Part shown: positions 1 through 8,104 of the stretch, piece by piece
How the letters are laid out: each line of letters opens with the position of its first letter
How positions within the stretch are numbered: position 1 is the first letter of the stretch
NCBI RefSeq assembly: GCF_031846305.1
Contig: NZ_JAVRHY010000005.1
Coordinates: 62,001 to 126,000 of the forward strand
Direction of reading: 5' to 3'
Length of the DNA: 64,000 nt
Source of the DNA: Spectribacter acetivorans
Lineage (GTDB): Bacteria > Pseudomonadota > Gammaproteobacteria > Nevskiales > Salinisphaeraceae
Program-made: the position numbers and the translations under genes
The notes under the pieces: model-generated
Seen by the model: the letters and a program-made list of their open reading frames with translations, nothing else
Told to the model about the DNA's origin: nothing
Databases searched by the model: none

Positions 1-2
1 AC

Positions 3-605
3 TACGAGGCGTACAACCAGGACAATGTGCACCTGGTGGACGTCAAGCAGGATGCGATTGCCGAGATCACGGAAACCGGCGTGCGGCTGGAAAGCGGCGC
101 CGAGTACGAGCTGGACATCCTGGTGTTGGCCACCGGCTTCGATGCCGGTACCGGCGCGCTCACCCGCATCGACATCCGCGGGCGCGGCAACCAGTCGCTG
201 AAGGAAAAGTGGGACAAGGACATTCGTTCCACCCTCGGCCTGCAGGTGCACGGCTTCCCCAACCTGTTCACGGTGGCCGGCCCGCTGGCCCCCTCCACCG
301 CCTTCTGCAACATGGCGACCTGCCTGATTCAGCAGGGCGGCTGGGTGGCCGACACCATCGGCTACCTGCGCGACCAGGGACAGCATGCCATCGAGCCGAC
401 CGAGGAGAAGGAGGCCGAATGGGTCAACCACCACGACGAGGTGGCCAACCAGACCCTCGTGGTCAAGACCGACTCCTGGTACATGGGCGCCAACATCGAC
501 GGCAAGCCGCGCCGGCTGCTGTCGTACATCGGCGGGGCCAACGCCTATCACCAGATGTGCGACGAACTGAAGGAAAAGGGTTACCCCGGGTTCGCGATTA
601 GCTGA
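3..605 (+). CDS. Flavin-containing (Baeyer-Villiger-type) monooxygenase, C-terminal part
   Basis: This is the last 200 codons of a gene whose start lies left of the window. The visible part holds the ATGFD motif of flavoprotein monooxygenases (preceded by ILVL), then GFPNLFTVAGPLAPS and DSWYMGANIDGKPR, which are typical C-terminal blocks of the cyclohexanone/phenylacetone monooxygenase family. These enzymes use NADPH and O2 to insert oxygen next to a carbonyl or to oxidise heteroatoms. A full-length relative lies on the minus strand at 6420-8063 and shares these blocks. The N-terminal FAD domain and the family fingerprint are outside the window, so the substrate class cannot be judged. A strong terminator follows. 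Confidence 0.85.
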   Translation, partial: YEAYNQDNVHLVDVKQDAIAEITETGVRLESGAEYELDILVLATGFDAGTGALTRIDIRGRGNQSLKEKWDKDIRSTLGLQVHGFPNLFTVAGPLAPSTAFCNMATCLIQQGGWVADTIGYLRDQGQHAIEPTEEKEAEWVNHHDEVANQTLVVKTDSWYMGANIDGKPRRLLSYIGGANAYHQMCDELKEKGYPGFAIS

Positions 606-634
606 CCCGTCCGGTTATCTGCCGTGACCACCAG

Positions 635-661
635 CGGGGCCGCATTGCGGCCCCGTTTTTT
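635..661 (+). terminator. Rho-independent terminator of the monooxygenase gene
   Basis: Perfect 9-bp stem CGGGGCCGC / GCGGCCCCG with a 3-base loop (ATT), directly followed by TTTTTTATT. It lies 30 bases after the monooxygenase stop codon, so transcription from the left should end here. Confidence 0.9.
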
Positions 662-816
662 ATTGCCATCGGCAAACGCCCGGTCGTTCGGCGACAACAC
701 CGATCATAAGCACCGGATGCCACTCGGAATCGGCCATGTTCCAGGCAGTAGCCGGAATGGCATACCCCACCCGGCCATACGCCACGATTGGCCGCGACGG
801 GGGTATGCAAGCCCGT

Positions 817-844
817 TTGCGGGTTGCCGGGGGTGGGCTACCAT
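817..844 (+). promoter_or_regulatory. Possible sigma-70 promoter for the small membrane-protein pair
   Basis: TTGCGG (817-822), a 16-base spacer and TACCAT (839-844) resemble -35 and -10 boxes and lie 28 bases before the ATG at 872. The match is modest. The gap 606-871 otherwise contains only the terminator and nothing else recognisable. Confidence 0.25.
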
Positions 845-871
845 GCCGCCATTATCTGGTGGAGTATCCGC

Positions 872-1237
872 ATGAACGGTTGGTGGTGTTTGCCGGTTGC
901 CGGCAGTGTCGTCCTGCTCGCTGCGGCTGCGCTGGTCTGGTGGCGGGCCCGGGGTTTGCGGAATGAGCTGGCAGCCTTGATTACGCAGATGAATGCGGCG
1001 GATGCCGACCTGCGATATGCACTGGCCGAGCGGGAAAGCCTTTGCCTCACGGTGGAGGTGGTCGATCCGCTGGCTGTTGCCGCTACCCATTCCCGCCTGG
1101 CCGGCCCGGTCAGCGGGGTGGCCCCGGGACTGGTTCGCCGGCGGGTCTACGATCAGTTGCAGCGCGAGCTGGAAGAGCAACTGCAGGAGCGTGGCATCGA
1201 CGCCCGGATCGAACTCCATCGCGGTGGATCGCAATGA
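872..1237 (+). CDS. Small membrane-anchored protein, unknown function
   Basis: 121 residues, not recognised. Start chosen at ATG 872 because a GGTGGAG ribosome site lies just upstream and the product then begins with a short N-terminus followed by one hydrophobic segment (about residues 6-23, LPVAGSVVLLAAAALVWW) ending in arginines. This is a typical signal anchor with the rest in the cytoplasm. Residues 25-55 are rich in A, L, E and R and look helical. The C-terminal part contains a run of charged residues (RELEEQLQERGIDARIEL). The stop overlaps the next start in ATGA, so the two genes are probably co-translated. Confidence 0.6.
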   Translation: MNGWWCLPVAGSVVLLAAAALVWWRARGLRNELAALITQMNAADADLRYALAERESLCLTVEVVDPLAVAATHSRLAGPVSGVAPGLVRRRVYDQLQRELEEQLQERGIDARIELHRGGSQ

Positions 1238-1632
1238 CTGTCGTGATTGCGTGCCTGTTGCTGCAGGCAATCGTCGCGGCGGTGCTGTGGCGCCTTCATG
1301 GTCGGCTTCGCGCCGATGGCCGCGATCTGGCTGGATTACAGGCCCGCCTGGCCGACGCCCGGCGCGAGGTGCAGGCTCGCCACGACCTGGAAGCCAACCG
1401 CCAGCTGGTGGAGGAAACCGTGGATTTTGCCACCGCGTCGGTCGAACGCATCCACCGGGCGGTCGCCGACCTTTCCTTCGATCTCTGCGGGTCGGGCAGC
1501 CGGCCTGCCCGCGAGGTTCACGACCACACCAGCAGCCTGGTCTACCGGCAGATCCGGGGTACCAACCGGGGCATCGGTCGTCTGGTGTCGGGCCTGCTCA
1601 AACCGCCCGCACGCGACCACCGGGACGACTGA
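1234..1632 (+). CDS. Small membrane-anchored coiled-coil protein, unknown function
   Basis: 132 residues, not recognised. It starts at ATG 1234, overlapping the upstream stop by 4 bases. One N-terminal hydrophobic segment (VVIACLLLQAIVAAVLWRL) is followed by a long polar helix (about residues 25-60) likely to form a coiled coil, then a basic C-terminus. It has the same architecture as its upstream neighbour: short anchor, helical cytoplasmic part. The pair may form a hetero-oligomer at the inner membrane, but this is inference from layout only. Confidence 0.55.
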   Translation: MTVVIACLLLQAIVAAVLWRLHGRLRADGRDLAGLQARLADARREVQARHDLEANRQLVEETVDFATASVERIHRAVADLSFDLCGSGSRPAREVHDHTSSLVYRQIRGTNRGIGRLVSGLLKPPARDHRDD

Positions 1633-1741
1633 CGTGATGTCGCTGCCGGTGTGCGATCTTGCATCCGCGCGAGCTCGCCCCACGTTCTAGAGGTAGGCCG
1701 GGGGCGCTCCCCCGATATATTTCCACGACCAGGGCAACCGA

Positions 1742-2308
1742 ATGGCCGACAACCCGAATCCGCAGGGCAAGGGCGGCTCGCTGGTACTGAATACCCTCAG
1801 CCAGCAGCGCGCGGGGCTGGCCGCGGTGCCGGCCAAGCATGTCGAACAGGTGTCGACCGAGCTGTTCACCTCGCTGTTCGTGCTGGAAAGCGAGTTCCGC
1901 TTCCAGCCGGTGCCGGGCAAACCCTACTACCTGTACTGCAAGGAGGGCACGTACCGGCTATCCATCAATCCCCCCTCGATGTGGAGCGCGGACATCGCCG
2001 GCCGTTTCATCGGCGAATGCGAGCTGCAGCCGGACATGACCTGGACCCTGGCGCTGGCTGATGACATGGCCGACGACCCGGCCTTCATGGACGAGCTTCA
2101 GCGCAAGCGGGAGGCGTTCGAACAGCGCCTGGACGACGCGGATAGCATGGATGAAGTGCTGCCGGTGCATGAAAAGCGGCTGGGTTTCTACCGCCGGGCC
2201 TCGGCATTTGCCCTGGCCCATTCGCTGGGCCGGTCGATGCAGCAGTCCGGCATTCTGGAGCTGTCCTATGCCGAGGCGCAGGGCCGCTTGAAGCACGATT
2301 CCGAGTAG
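1742..2308 (+). CDS. DUF2452-like protein
   Basis: 188-residue soluble protein with no signal peptide or membrane segment. The N-terminal half (NPNPQGKGGSLV, a helical stretch around residues 30-50, then FRFQPVPGKPYYLYCKEGTYRLS and PPSMW) has the pattern of the DUF2452 family, where a P-G-x-x-Y-x-L-Y strand is followed by S-x-x-x-P-x-x-W. The C-terminal half (about residues 105-188) is acidic and helical with no recognised domain. Family function is unknown. The 108-base gap before it holds no clear promoter. The family assignment comes from memory of the motif and is moderately secure. Confidence 0.5.
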   Translation: MADNPNPQGKGGSLVLNTLSQQRAGLAAVPAKHVEQVSTELFTSLFVLESEFRFQPVPGKPYYLYCKEGTYRLSINPPSMWSADIAGRFIGECELQPDMTWTLALADDMADDPAFMDELQRKREAFEQRLDDADSMDEVLPVHEKRLGFYRRASAFALAHSLGRSMQQSGILELSYAEAQGRLKHDSE

Positions 2309-2541
2309 CCGGGGCCGCAAGGGCATTCAATAAGGCCGGTTGTTGCGTTCAATACGCCCACTGTGGGCCGGAGCACACTCGGCGAGCCGGCTTCGGGCCG
2401 GCATTGTGATCAGAATTCCAACAAGATCGAACGGTGCGCCGCGCAGGCAGTCGTCGACGCGGGTGTTACCGCCGGAGCAATCCGGCACACGCCTCATCGG
2501 CCTCGCCGCGATCCGGCGCGCCCCAAAGGAGGTGCGTTGCT

Positions 2542-2838
2542 ATGCTGTGTCTCAATCGTCCCGCGGACCATGACGTGTTGCTGGTGGAGCCACTCACCCG
2601 GCGGGAAAAGCGGGTGCTTCAGCTGGTTGCCCGCGGCTGGTCAAACCAGCGTATTGCGCAAGCGCAGTTCATCAGCATTAACACGGTCAAGTATCACCTC
2701 AAGAATATCTATCTGAAGCTGGATGTGCATAAGCGTACCGAGGCGGTGTGGGTGGCTACCCGCATCGGGCTGGTCGATCCTAACGACCCGGATGAGGGCG
2801 AGAGTCGGGCTCAGGAACCTCGCTTGACCTCAGCCTGA
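2542..2838 (+). CDS. LuxR-type DNA-binding protein, HTH domain only
   Basis: 98 residues. Start at ATG 2542 is fixed by a near-perfect AAGGAGGT (2526-2533). Residues about 18-80 form a LuxR/GerE helix-turn-helix: PLTRREKRVLQLVARGWSNQ, then IAQAQFISINTVKYHLKNIY and LDVHKRTEAV. The TVKYHLKNIYLKL recognition region is of the MalT/NarL type. No receiver, ligand-binding or ATPase domain precedes it: only about 17 residues lie before the HTH. It may be a stand-alone regulator or dimerise with a larger LuxR protein. No partner sensor is adjacent. The 230-base upstream gap (2309-2541) shows no gene. Confidence 0.75.
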   Translation: MLCLNRPADHDVLLVEPLTRREKRVLQLVARGWSNQRIAQAQFISINTVKYHLKNIYLKLDVHKRTEAVWVATRIGLVDPNDPDEGESRAQEPRLTSA

Positions 2839-2840
2839 GG

Positions 2841-2867
2841 CTCTACGGGCGTGGCACGCCCGTAGAG
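2841..2867 (+). terminator. Hairpin after the LuxR gene, possible terminator
   Basis: Perfect 11-bp stem CTCTACGGGCG / CGCCCGTAGAG with loop TGGCA, starting 2 bases after the LuxR stop. No T-run follows, so it could be a weak or Rho-assisted terminator, or an RNA-stabilising hairpin. Confidence 0.5.
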
Positions 2868-2944
2868 AGCCCGGTACCGGCCGCTGTTGGCGCAGCCGCC
2901 GCGGGCAGCGTATATTCGGTACGGGTTGGGCTTTTGGACGATTT

Positions 2945-3832
2945 ATGACCGAGCCGATCACACCGGACGAACTGCCGGCATGGGTGCCGGGCCGGATGAC
3001 CTTCAACACGGATGACCTCGATTGGGGCGGTATGCGCCTGCGTGGCTGGCACTATGCGCCCTCGGACGTGTTCGTTCCCCGCATGCACGATTACATGATC
3101 GTGGCTTATGGCCGCGGTATATCGCCAATGTCTCGGCAGTGTGTCAGCCGCTGGCGCAATGAGTGCGTAGCACCAGGCAACATTTCGTTCCTCAGCCACC
3201 GCATGCAGGCCCATTGGCGGTGGAGTCAAGACGTTGAGGTGACCCACCTCTATCTTTCTCCCGAACAACTAACACGGGTGGCCGCGGACGCGTTTGACCG
3301 AGAGGTCAGCGATGTAGAACTGCACGATCTGCTCAAGGCCGAGGACGGCTACCTTTGCGGCCTGGTGCAGCAACTGGCGAAGGAGGCCCGTTGCCCGGGC
3401 CTCGGCGGACGCTTGTTCGCCGAGGCTGTGCTCAACCAGGCTTGCGTGCACATCCTGCGCCACTACGCGGACGTGGCCTTCCGCGAACCGGGCGGCGCTG
3501 GTGGCGGATTGTCACCGCGCCAGCGTCGGCAACTGCTGGAATACATCCACGCCAACCTGCATCGCAACATGGCGTTGTCGGAACTGGCCGGGGTGGCCGG
3601 TCTGAGTGTCTACGCCTTCGCCCGGCGCTTTCGGGCGGCTTTCGGGGCACCGCCCCATGCCTTCGTGTTGGACCAGCGCATCGACGCCGCCCGCCGGCTA
3701 CTCGAAGAAAGCGAGTTGCCGTTGAAGTGTGTCGCCAGCCGCTGCGGTTTTGCCGATCAGAGCCACATGACCCGCAGTTTCCGGCGCCGGTTCGATCGTA
3801 CGCCGGGTCAGTGCCGGGCTGCCCGGCACTGA
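2945..3832 (+). CDS. AraC-family transcriptional regulator
   Basis: 295 residues. The C-terminal ~100 residues carry the AraC/XylS double helix-turn-helix: LSPRQRRQLLEYIHANLHRN, ELAGVAGLSVYAFARRFRAAFG with PPHAFVLDQRIDAARRLL, and the second HTH CVASRCGFADQSHMTRSFRRRF, with the expected GFxDQSHxxRxFRRxxGxTP-like pattern. The N-terminal ~180 residues would form the effector/dimerisation domain and have no motif I can name. It is convergent with the acyl-CoA synthetase on its right, with stop codons about 20 bases apart, and may regulate that gene or the nearby monooxygenase. The effector is unknown. Confidence 0.88.
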   Translation: MTEPITPDELPAWVPGRMTFNTDDLDWGGMRLRGWHYAPSDVFVPRMHDYMIVAYGRGISPMSRQCVSRWRNECVAPGNISFLSHRMQAHWRWSQDVEVTHLYLSPEQLTRVAADAFDREVSDVELHDLLKAEDGYLCGLVQQLAKEARCPGLGGRLFAEAVLNQACVHILRHYADVAFREPGGAGGGLSPRQRRQLLEYIHANLHRNMALSELAGVAGLSVYAFARRFRAAFGAPPHAFVLDQRIDAARRLLEESELPLKCVASRCGFADQSHMTRSFRRRFDRTPGQCRAARH

Positions 3833-3853
3833 CCCCGATGCCGATACCGCGGC

Positions 3854-5401
3854 CTATTCGCTGAAGCGGTCGCGCAGTTCGCGTTTGAGCAGCTTGCCCG
3901 AGGCGTTGCGCGGCAGGTCGTCCACGAAATGGAACACCTTCGGCACCTTATAGGCCGACAGATGCTTGCGGGCGTGGGCCTCCAGCTCGGCCGCATCGGC
4001 GCTTTCGCCCGCTTTCAGGCAGACCACCGCGGCCACTTTCTCGATCCACTTGTCGTCCGGCAGGCCGATCACCGCCACTTCGGCTACCGCCGGATGGGTG
4101 TAGAGGCAGTCTTCCACGTCGCGACTGGACAGCGTGACGCCGCCAGTATTGATGATGTCCTTGATGCGGTCCACCACGTACAGGTAACCGCCTTCGTCCA
4201 AACGGCCCACATCCCCGGAGTGGAACCAGCCGCCGGCGAAGGATTCCTCGGTCTGGTCGGGCTTGTCCCAGTAGGCCTGGAGCAGCTGGGGGGAGCGATA
4301 GACGATCTCGCCCAGTTCTCCCATGGGCACGTCGTTCATGTCCTCGTCGACGATGCGCATGTCCACGTTGAACACCGGCCGGCCGGCCGAGGTGGGGCGT
4401 TCGTCATGCTCCTCGGGCTGCAGCACGGTGGCCAGCGGTCCGATCTCGCTCTGCCCGTAGCAGTTATAGACCTGCAGCCCGGGTAGTCGCTCGCGCAGTT
4501 CGTGCAGCACCGGCTCGGGCATGATTGCCGCACCGTAATAGGCCTTCTTGAGCGCCGAGAGATCGCGCTTGTCGAAGTCTTCATGGCGCAGCAGGGCGAT
4601 CCAGGCGGTGGGCGGCGCGAAGAAGGCCGCCGCCCGGTGGTTCTCGATGTAATCGAACACCAGGTTGGGCTTGGGACCGTCAATGAGCACGGTCGCGCCG
4701 CCCATGAGCAGCTGCGGCATCAGGAACACGTGTGTCGGCGCTGAGTGATACAGCGGCAGCGCGCCGAGGAACAGGTCATTCGGATCGATCGACAGGGTGA
4801 TAATGGTGCTGGTGTAGTGGGCCATGAGCGCCCGGTGGGTCATCATCGCACCCTTGGGCGCGGAGGTGGTGCCGGAGGTGTAAAGCAGCTGCGCCAGCTC
4901 GGTTTCCGCCACCGGCACTCCCGGCGCGGCATCGCTGGCGCCGCCCTGTGCCCAGGCCAGTACATCCGGCTCGCCGCCCCCCGTCATGTGCCCGAGCAGC
5001 CGGACCTGGCTGCCCTGCTGGGCGGTGTCCACGTCGGCGTGGGCCTGGTCGTCGATGAACAGCGCCGACGCACCGCATTGTTCCAGGATGTAGGCCAGCT
5101 CCGAGGTGGTCATGGAATAGTTGACCGGCACATGCACCAGGCCGGCCCGGCAGCAGGCCAGCCACAGGAGGGCGTAGGAATCCGAGTTGTGCGCGTAGGC
5201 GGCAACGCGTTCGCCCGGCTGCAGGCCCGACGCGATCAGACCGTTGGCGACGCGGTTCACCGCGACATCCAGTTCCGCGAATGTCCACCGGCGATCGCCG
5301 AAGATCAGGGCGGTTGCCCCGGGGTTGCGGCGCACGCTGCGGGTCAGCGCCTCGCCGATGGTGTTGCCGGTGGCCGGAGCGGCCATCGATTCCTGTTTCA
5401 T
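3854..5401 (-). CDS. Long-chain fatty-acid-CoA ligase-like AMP-binding enzyme
   Basis: 515 residues of the ANL superfamily, which activates a carboxylic acid as acyl-AMP and transfers it to CoA. Seen motifs: the ATP P-loop LLYTSGTTSAPKG (about 173-185), YNCYGQSE (the A5 motif), GWFHSGDVGRLDEGGYLYVVDR (A7/A8 region), IINTGG and the C-terminal catalytic lysine motif PRNASGKLLKRELR. A strong ribosome site (AAGGAGGAGAC) precedes the ATG at 5401. Substrate is not determinable: fatty acids are usual for this type, but aryl or terpenoid acids are possible. Next to Baeyer-Villiger-type enzymes it may activate acids formed from ester or lactone products. Confidence 0.85.
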   Translation of the reverse strand: MKQESMAAPATGNTIGEALTRSVRRNPGATALIFGDRRWTFAELDVAVNRVANGLIASGLQPGERVAAYAHNSDSYALLWLACCRAGLVHVPVNYSMTTSELAYILEQCGASALFIDDQAHADVDTAQQGSQVRLLGHMTGGGEPDVLAWAQGGASDAAPGVPVAETELAQLLYTSGTTSAPKGAMMTHRALMAHYTSTIITLSIDPNDLFLGALPLYHSAPTHVFLMPQLLMGGATVLIDGPKPNLVFDYIENHRAAAFFAPPTAWIALLRHEDFDKRDLSALKKAYYGAAIMPEPVLHELRERLPGLQVYNCYGQSEIGPLATVLQPEEHDERPTSAGRPVFNVDMRIVDEDMNDVPMGELGEIVYRSPQLLQAYWDKPDQTEESFAGGWFHSGDVGRLDEGGYLYVVDRIKDIINTGGVTLSSRDVEDCLYTHPAVAEVAVIGLPDDKWIEKVAAVVCLKAGESADAAELEAHARKHLSAYKVPKVFHFVDDLPRNASGKLLKRELRDRFSE

Positions 5402-5622
5402 GTCTCCTCCTTGGTGGCAGTTGAATCGGGTCGTGGCCGCCGTCTCTGCCGTTCAACGGGACCTGCCCGGCTTGTGTGGATTCAGGGTAGCGGCGTCCGG
5501 CCTGACGGCATAGTCTGGCGCAGACATCTTGCCCGGACCGGCGGGACCCTCGACAATGCAGCAGCCCGGAATCGCCGCGCGCCGTGCGAGCGACCCGATT
5601 TAATTGAAGAGGTGAATTCAAC

Positions 5623-6423
5623 GTGTTCGGAACGCATCTCTGGCGTTTGGTGGCCTACCGGCTGATCAAGGTGCTGGGCAATGCGCTGAAGCTGCTGGGC
5701 TACGGGTTCCATGCCGTGTTTCCCGGCAAGCGATTCACCCTTCCCGCGTCGTCCGGGCCTCTGCTGCCGGCGCGCGCCCGTGCACGGGTTCCGCGGGTGC
5801 TGTGGCAGACCAATTTCACCGATCGCGTGACGTTGCCGGTTTATCTGAATTACCTGTGCAATCGGTTGATGTCGCCCTGCCACGCCTACCGCCTGATGAC
5901 CGACGAGGCGGCAGCCGATTTCGTGGCTGCGAATTTTCCCGCCGAGATTGTCGCCAGCTATAAACGGTTGCGGATCGGCGCGGCGCGCGCGGATTTCTGG
6001 CGCGTGCTGATCCTGCAGAAGTTCGGCGGGGTCTACATGGATATCGATGCGCATTCAGTCTGGCCGCTTGGCTGGGTGGTGCCGCGTGATTCGCGGGAAT
6101 TCTTTGTCCTTTCTCGTGCCGGTCGTGTCACCAACTACTGGATGGCCAGTTGCCCGGACAATCCGACCCTGGCGCGCATGATTCAGCGCATCGTCGCCAA
6201 CGTTGACGCGGGCAGCATCGCCTCGGTCTACGACCTGACCGGTCCGGGCATGATGGCGACCCTGTTTGAACCCGGGGAACTGCCCGCGGCGCCCTTCCGC
6301 TGGGTCTGTGATCAGGGCAATTTCACCAATGAATATTTCCAGTACCGGGACCGGCCCGCCGGCAAGTGGACCCGGCAGCAGGAGCACATGCCGCTGCTTT
6401 CCGACCCCGAAGAGAAGGCTTAA
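5623..6423 (+). CDS. GT32-like glycosyltransferase (DXD sugar-binding region)
   Basis: 266 residues with a GTG start (AAGAGG ribosome site 10 bases upstream). The core LRIGAARADFWRVLILQKFGGVYMDIDAH matches the Gly_transf_sug (DXD) family: the R-x-D-x-x-R region followed by the GGVYxDxD sugar-nucleotide/metal motif, also seen in yeast Och1 and bacterial capsule or LPS transferases. Residues 5-35 are hydrophobic/amphipathic and could give peripheral membrane attachment. No neighbouring polysaccharide genes exist, so acceptor and sugar are unknown. Its TAA stop overlaps the stop of the opposing monooxygenase gene within TTAA. Confidence 0.75.
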   Translation: MFGTHLWRLVAYRLIKVLGNALKLLGYGFHAVFPGKRFTLPASSGPLLPARARARVPRVLWQTNFTDRVTLPVYLNYLCNRLMSPCHAYRLMTDEAAADFVAANFPAEIVASYKRLRIGAARADFWRVLILQKFGGVYMDIDAHSVWPLGWVVPRDSREFFVLSRAGRVTNYWMASCPDNPTLARMIQRIVANVDAGSIASVYDLTGPGMMATLFEPGELPAAPFRWVCDQGNFTNEYFQYRDRPAGKWTRQQEHMPLLSDPEEKA

Positions 6424-8063
6424 TCGCCGCCAACGGTTGCCGCCGCCGATATGAGCCGTAACCCCCGATAATGGTCGGCGGCAACGTCGTCGCAGATTCG
6501 CTTGTAATTGGCGCAGCCGCCCAGATACACCATGAACACGCGCGGCTTGCCCGGGACGTTGGCGCCCAGATACCAGGAATCCGCTTGTGGTAGCAGGGTG
6601 GCGTCGGCGACTTCGCGCACGTGGTCGACCCAGTCCGCTTCGGCGTCGGGTTCTGCCTCGATCGCCTGGTAGTCGTGCGCCTGCAACCAGGCGATGCAGT
6701 CCGCGATCCAGTCGCAGTGCTGCTCGATCGCGCGCGGCATGTTGAACAGCACCGACGGACTCAACGGCCCGGTGATGAAAAACAGGTTGGGAAAGCCGCT
6801 GGTGTTCAGGCCCAGATAGGGTCGGGGACCGGCGGCCCAGTGGTCGGACAGCAGGCGCCCGCCCCGGCCGCGTATGTTCATCCGGTAGAGGGCGCCGGTA
6901 AAGGCATCGAAGCCGGTGGCGAAGATGATGTCGTCCACCGGGTGGTGCCGGTCCGCGGTGCGGATGCCGTCGGGCGTAATGCACTCGATCGGCGTGGCTT
7001 TCACATCCACCAGTTCGACATGGGGCTGGTTGAAGGCCTCGTAGTAGCCATCCTCCAGCGTCTGGCGCTTGGCGCCGAAGGGGTAGCCCCGGGGGGTGAG
7101 CTTTTCGGCGGTATCCGGGTCGTCCACCCGGCTCCGGATCTTGTCCCGGACGAATCCGGCCACCGTTTCATTGGCCCGTTCGTCGAGGAGAATGTCCTCG
7201 TAGCTGCCCAGCCACAGGTTCATGCCGCCGGCCTGCCACTTCTGCTCGTAGAAACGTTGCCGTTCCTCGGCGGATTCAGCCAGCGCCGATGGCCGCACGT
7301 CGTCGAAGATCACCCCGCCGGGGAAGTCCCATTCGCGCTGACGGATGGCCGGGTAGTCGGCCTTGATGCGTGCCATGGTTCCGGCATCGATCGGCCGGTT
7401 GCCCAGCGGGCAGGCGTAGGCCGGGGTCCGCTGGAACACGGTCAGGGCGGCGGCCTGTCGTGCAACATGGGGCACCAGTTGTACCCCGGTGGAGCCGGTG
7501 CCGATCAATGCCACGCGTCGGCCGGAAAAATCCACCGGTTGATGCGGCCAGTCGCCCGTGAAGTAGGTGTGACCGCGGAAGTTTTCGCGGCCGGGGAAAT
7601 CCGGAACCCGTCCGGCCGACAGGTTGCCGGTGGCGGCGACGAGGAAGCGCGCCCGTAACCGTTCTCCGCGGTCGGTGCGCACCAGCCAGGTATCGCTGGT
7701 TTCATCGAGGTCGGCCCCGACCACGCGGGTGCCAAAGGTGAAACTTCGCTTGAGGTCGAAACGCTCGGCAACGTGGTTGAGGTATCGCAACACCTCCGGC
7801 TGGGCCGGGAAGCGCTCGGACCAGTCCCATTCCTGCTCGAGCTCGCGGGAGAACGAATAGCAGTAAAGCTGGCTTTCGATATCGCAGCGCGCGCCGGGGT
7901 AGCGATTCCAGTACCAGGTGCCGCCCACCCCCTCGGCGGCCTCGATGCCGCGCACCGACAGGCCCAGGTGGTCGCGCAGGCGATGCACCATGTACAGGCC
8001 GGCGAAGCCGGCACCGACCACAACGGCGTCAACGGGCGATTCGTCGCCGCTCGCGTCGATCAT
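6420..8063 (-). CDS. Baeyer-Villiger-type flavin monooxygenase, full length
   Basis: 547 residues, start ATG 8063. FAD-binding Rossmann motif VVVGAGFAG at residues 14-22, second family fingerprint GGTWYWNRYPGARCD (47-61), NADPH-binding GTGSTG (188-193), and the late FATGFD motif. The diagnostic fingerprint FxGxxxHxxxW reads FRGHTYFTGDW (162-172), so the conserved histidine is a phenylalanine (F168). Reaction: NADPH- and O2-dependent oxygenation of a ketone, or of N/S atoms. It is close in its C-terminal blocks to the partial gene at the left edge. No alcohol dehydrogenase or esterase gene is beside it. Cupin and OmpW genes lie upstream on the same strand. Confidence 0.88.
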   Translation of the reverse strand: MIDASGDESPVDAVVVGAGFAGLYMVHRLRDHLGLSVRGIEAAEGVGGTWYWNRYPGARCDIESQLYCYSFSRELEQEWDWSERFPAQPEVLRYLNHVAERFDLKRSFTFGTRVVGADLDETSDTWLVRTDRGERLRARFLVAATGNLSAGRVPDFPGRENFRGHTYFTGDWPHQPVDFSGRRVALIGTGSTGVQLVPHVARQAAALTVFQRTPAYACPLGNRPIDAGTMARIKADYPAIRQREWDFPGGVIFDDVRPSALAESAEERQRFYEQKWQAGGMNLWLGSYEDILLDERANETVAGFVRDKIRSRVDDPDTAEKLTPRGYPFGAKRQTLEDGYYEAFNQPHVELVDVKATPIECITPDGIRTADRHHPVDDIIFATGFDAFTGALYRMNIRGRGGRLLSDHWAAGPRPYLGLNTSGFPNLFFITGPLSPSVLFNMPRAIEQHCDWIADCIAWLQAHDYQAIEAEPDAEADWVDHVREVADATLLPQADSWYLGANVPGKPRVFMVYLGGCANYKRICDDVAADHYRGLRLISAAATVGGD

Positions 8064-8104
8064 CAATCCGCGTTCCGGCTATCCGCGGCGGGCGGATCAG
8101 CGGC

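Noticed and set aside
5513..5525. GTCTG-GCG-CAGAC inverted repeat between the acyl-CoA ligase and glycosyltransferase genes
   Set aside because: Five-base arms are expected often by chance in GC-rich DNA.
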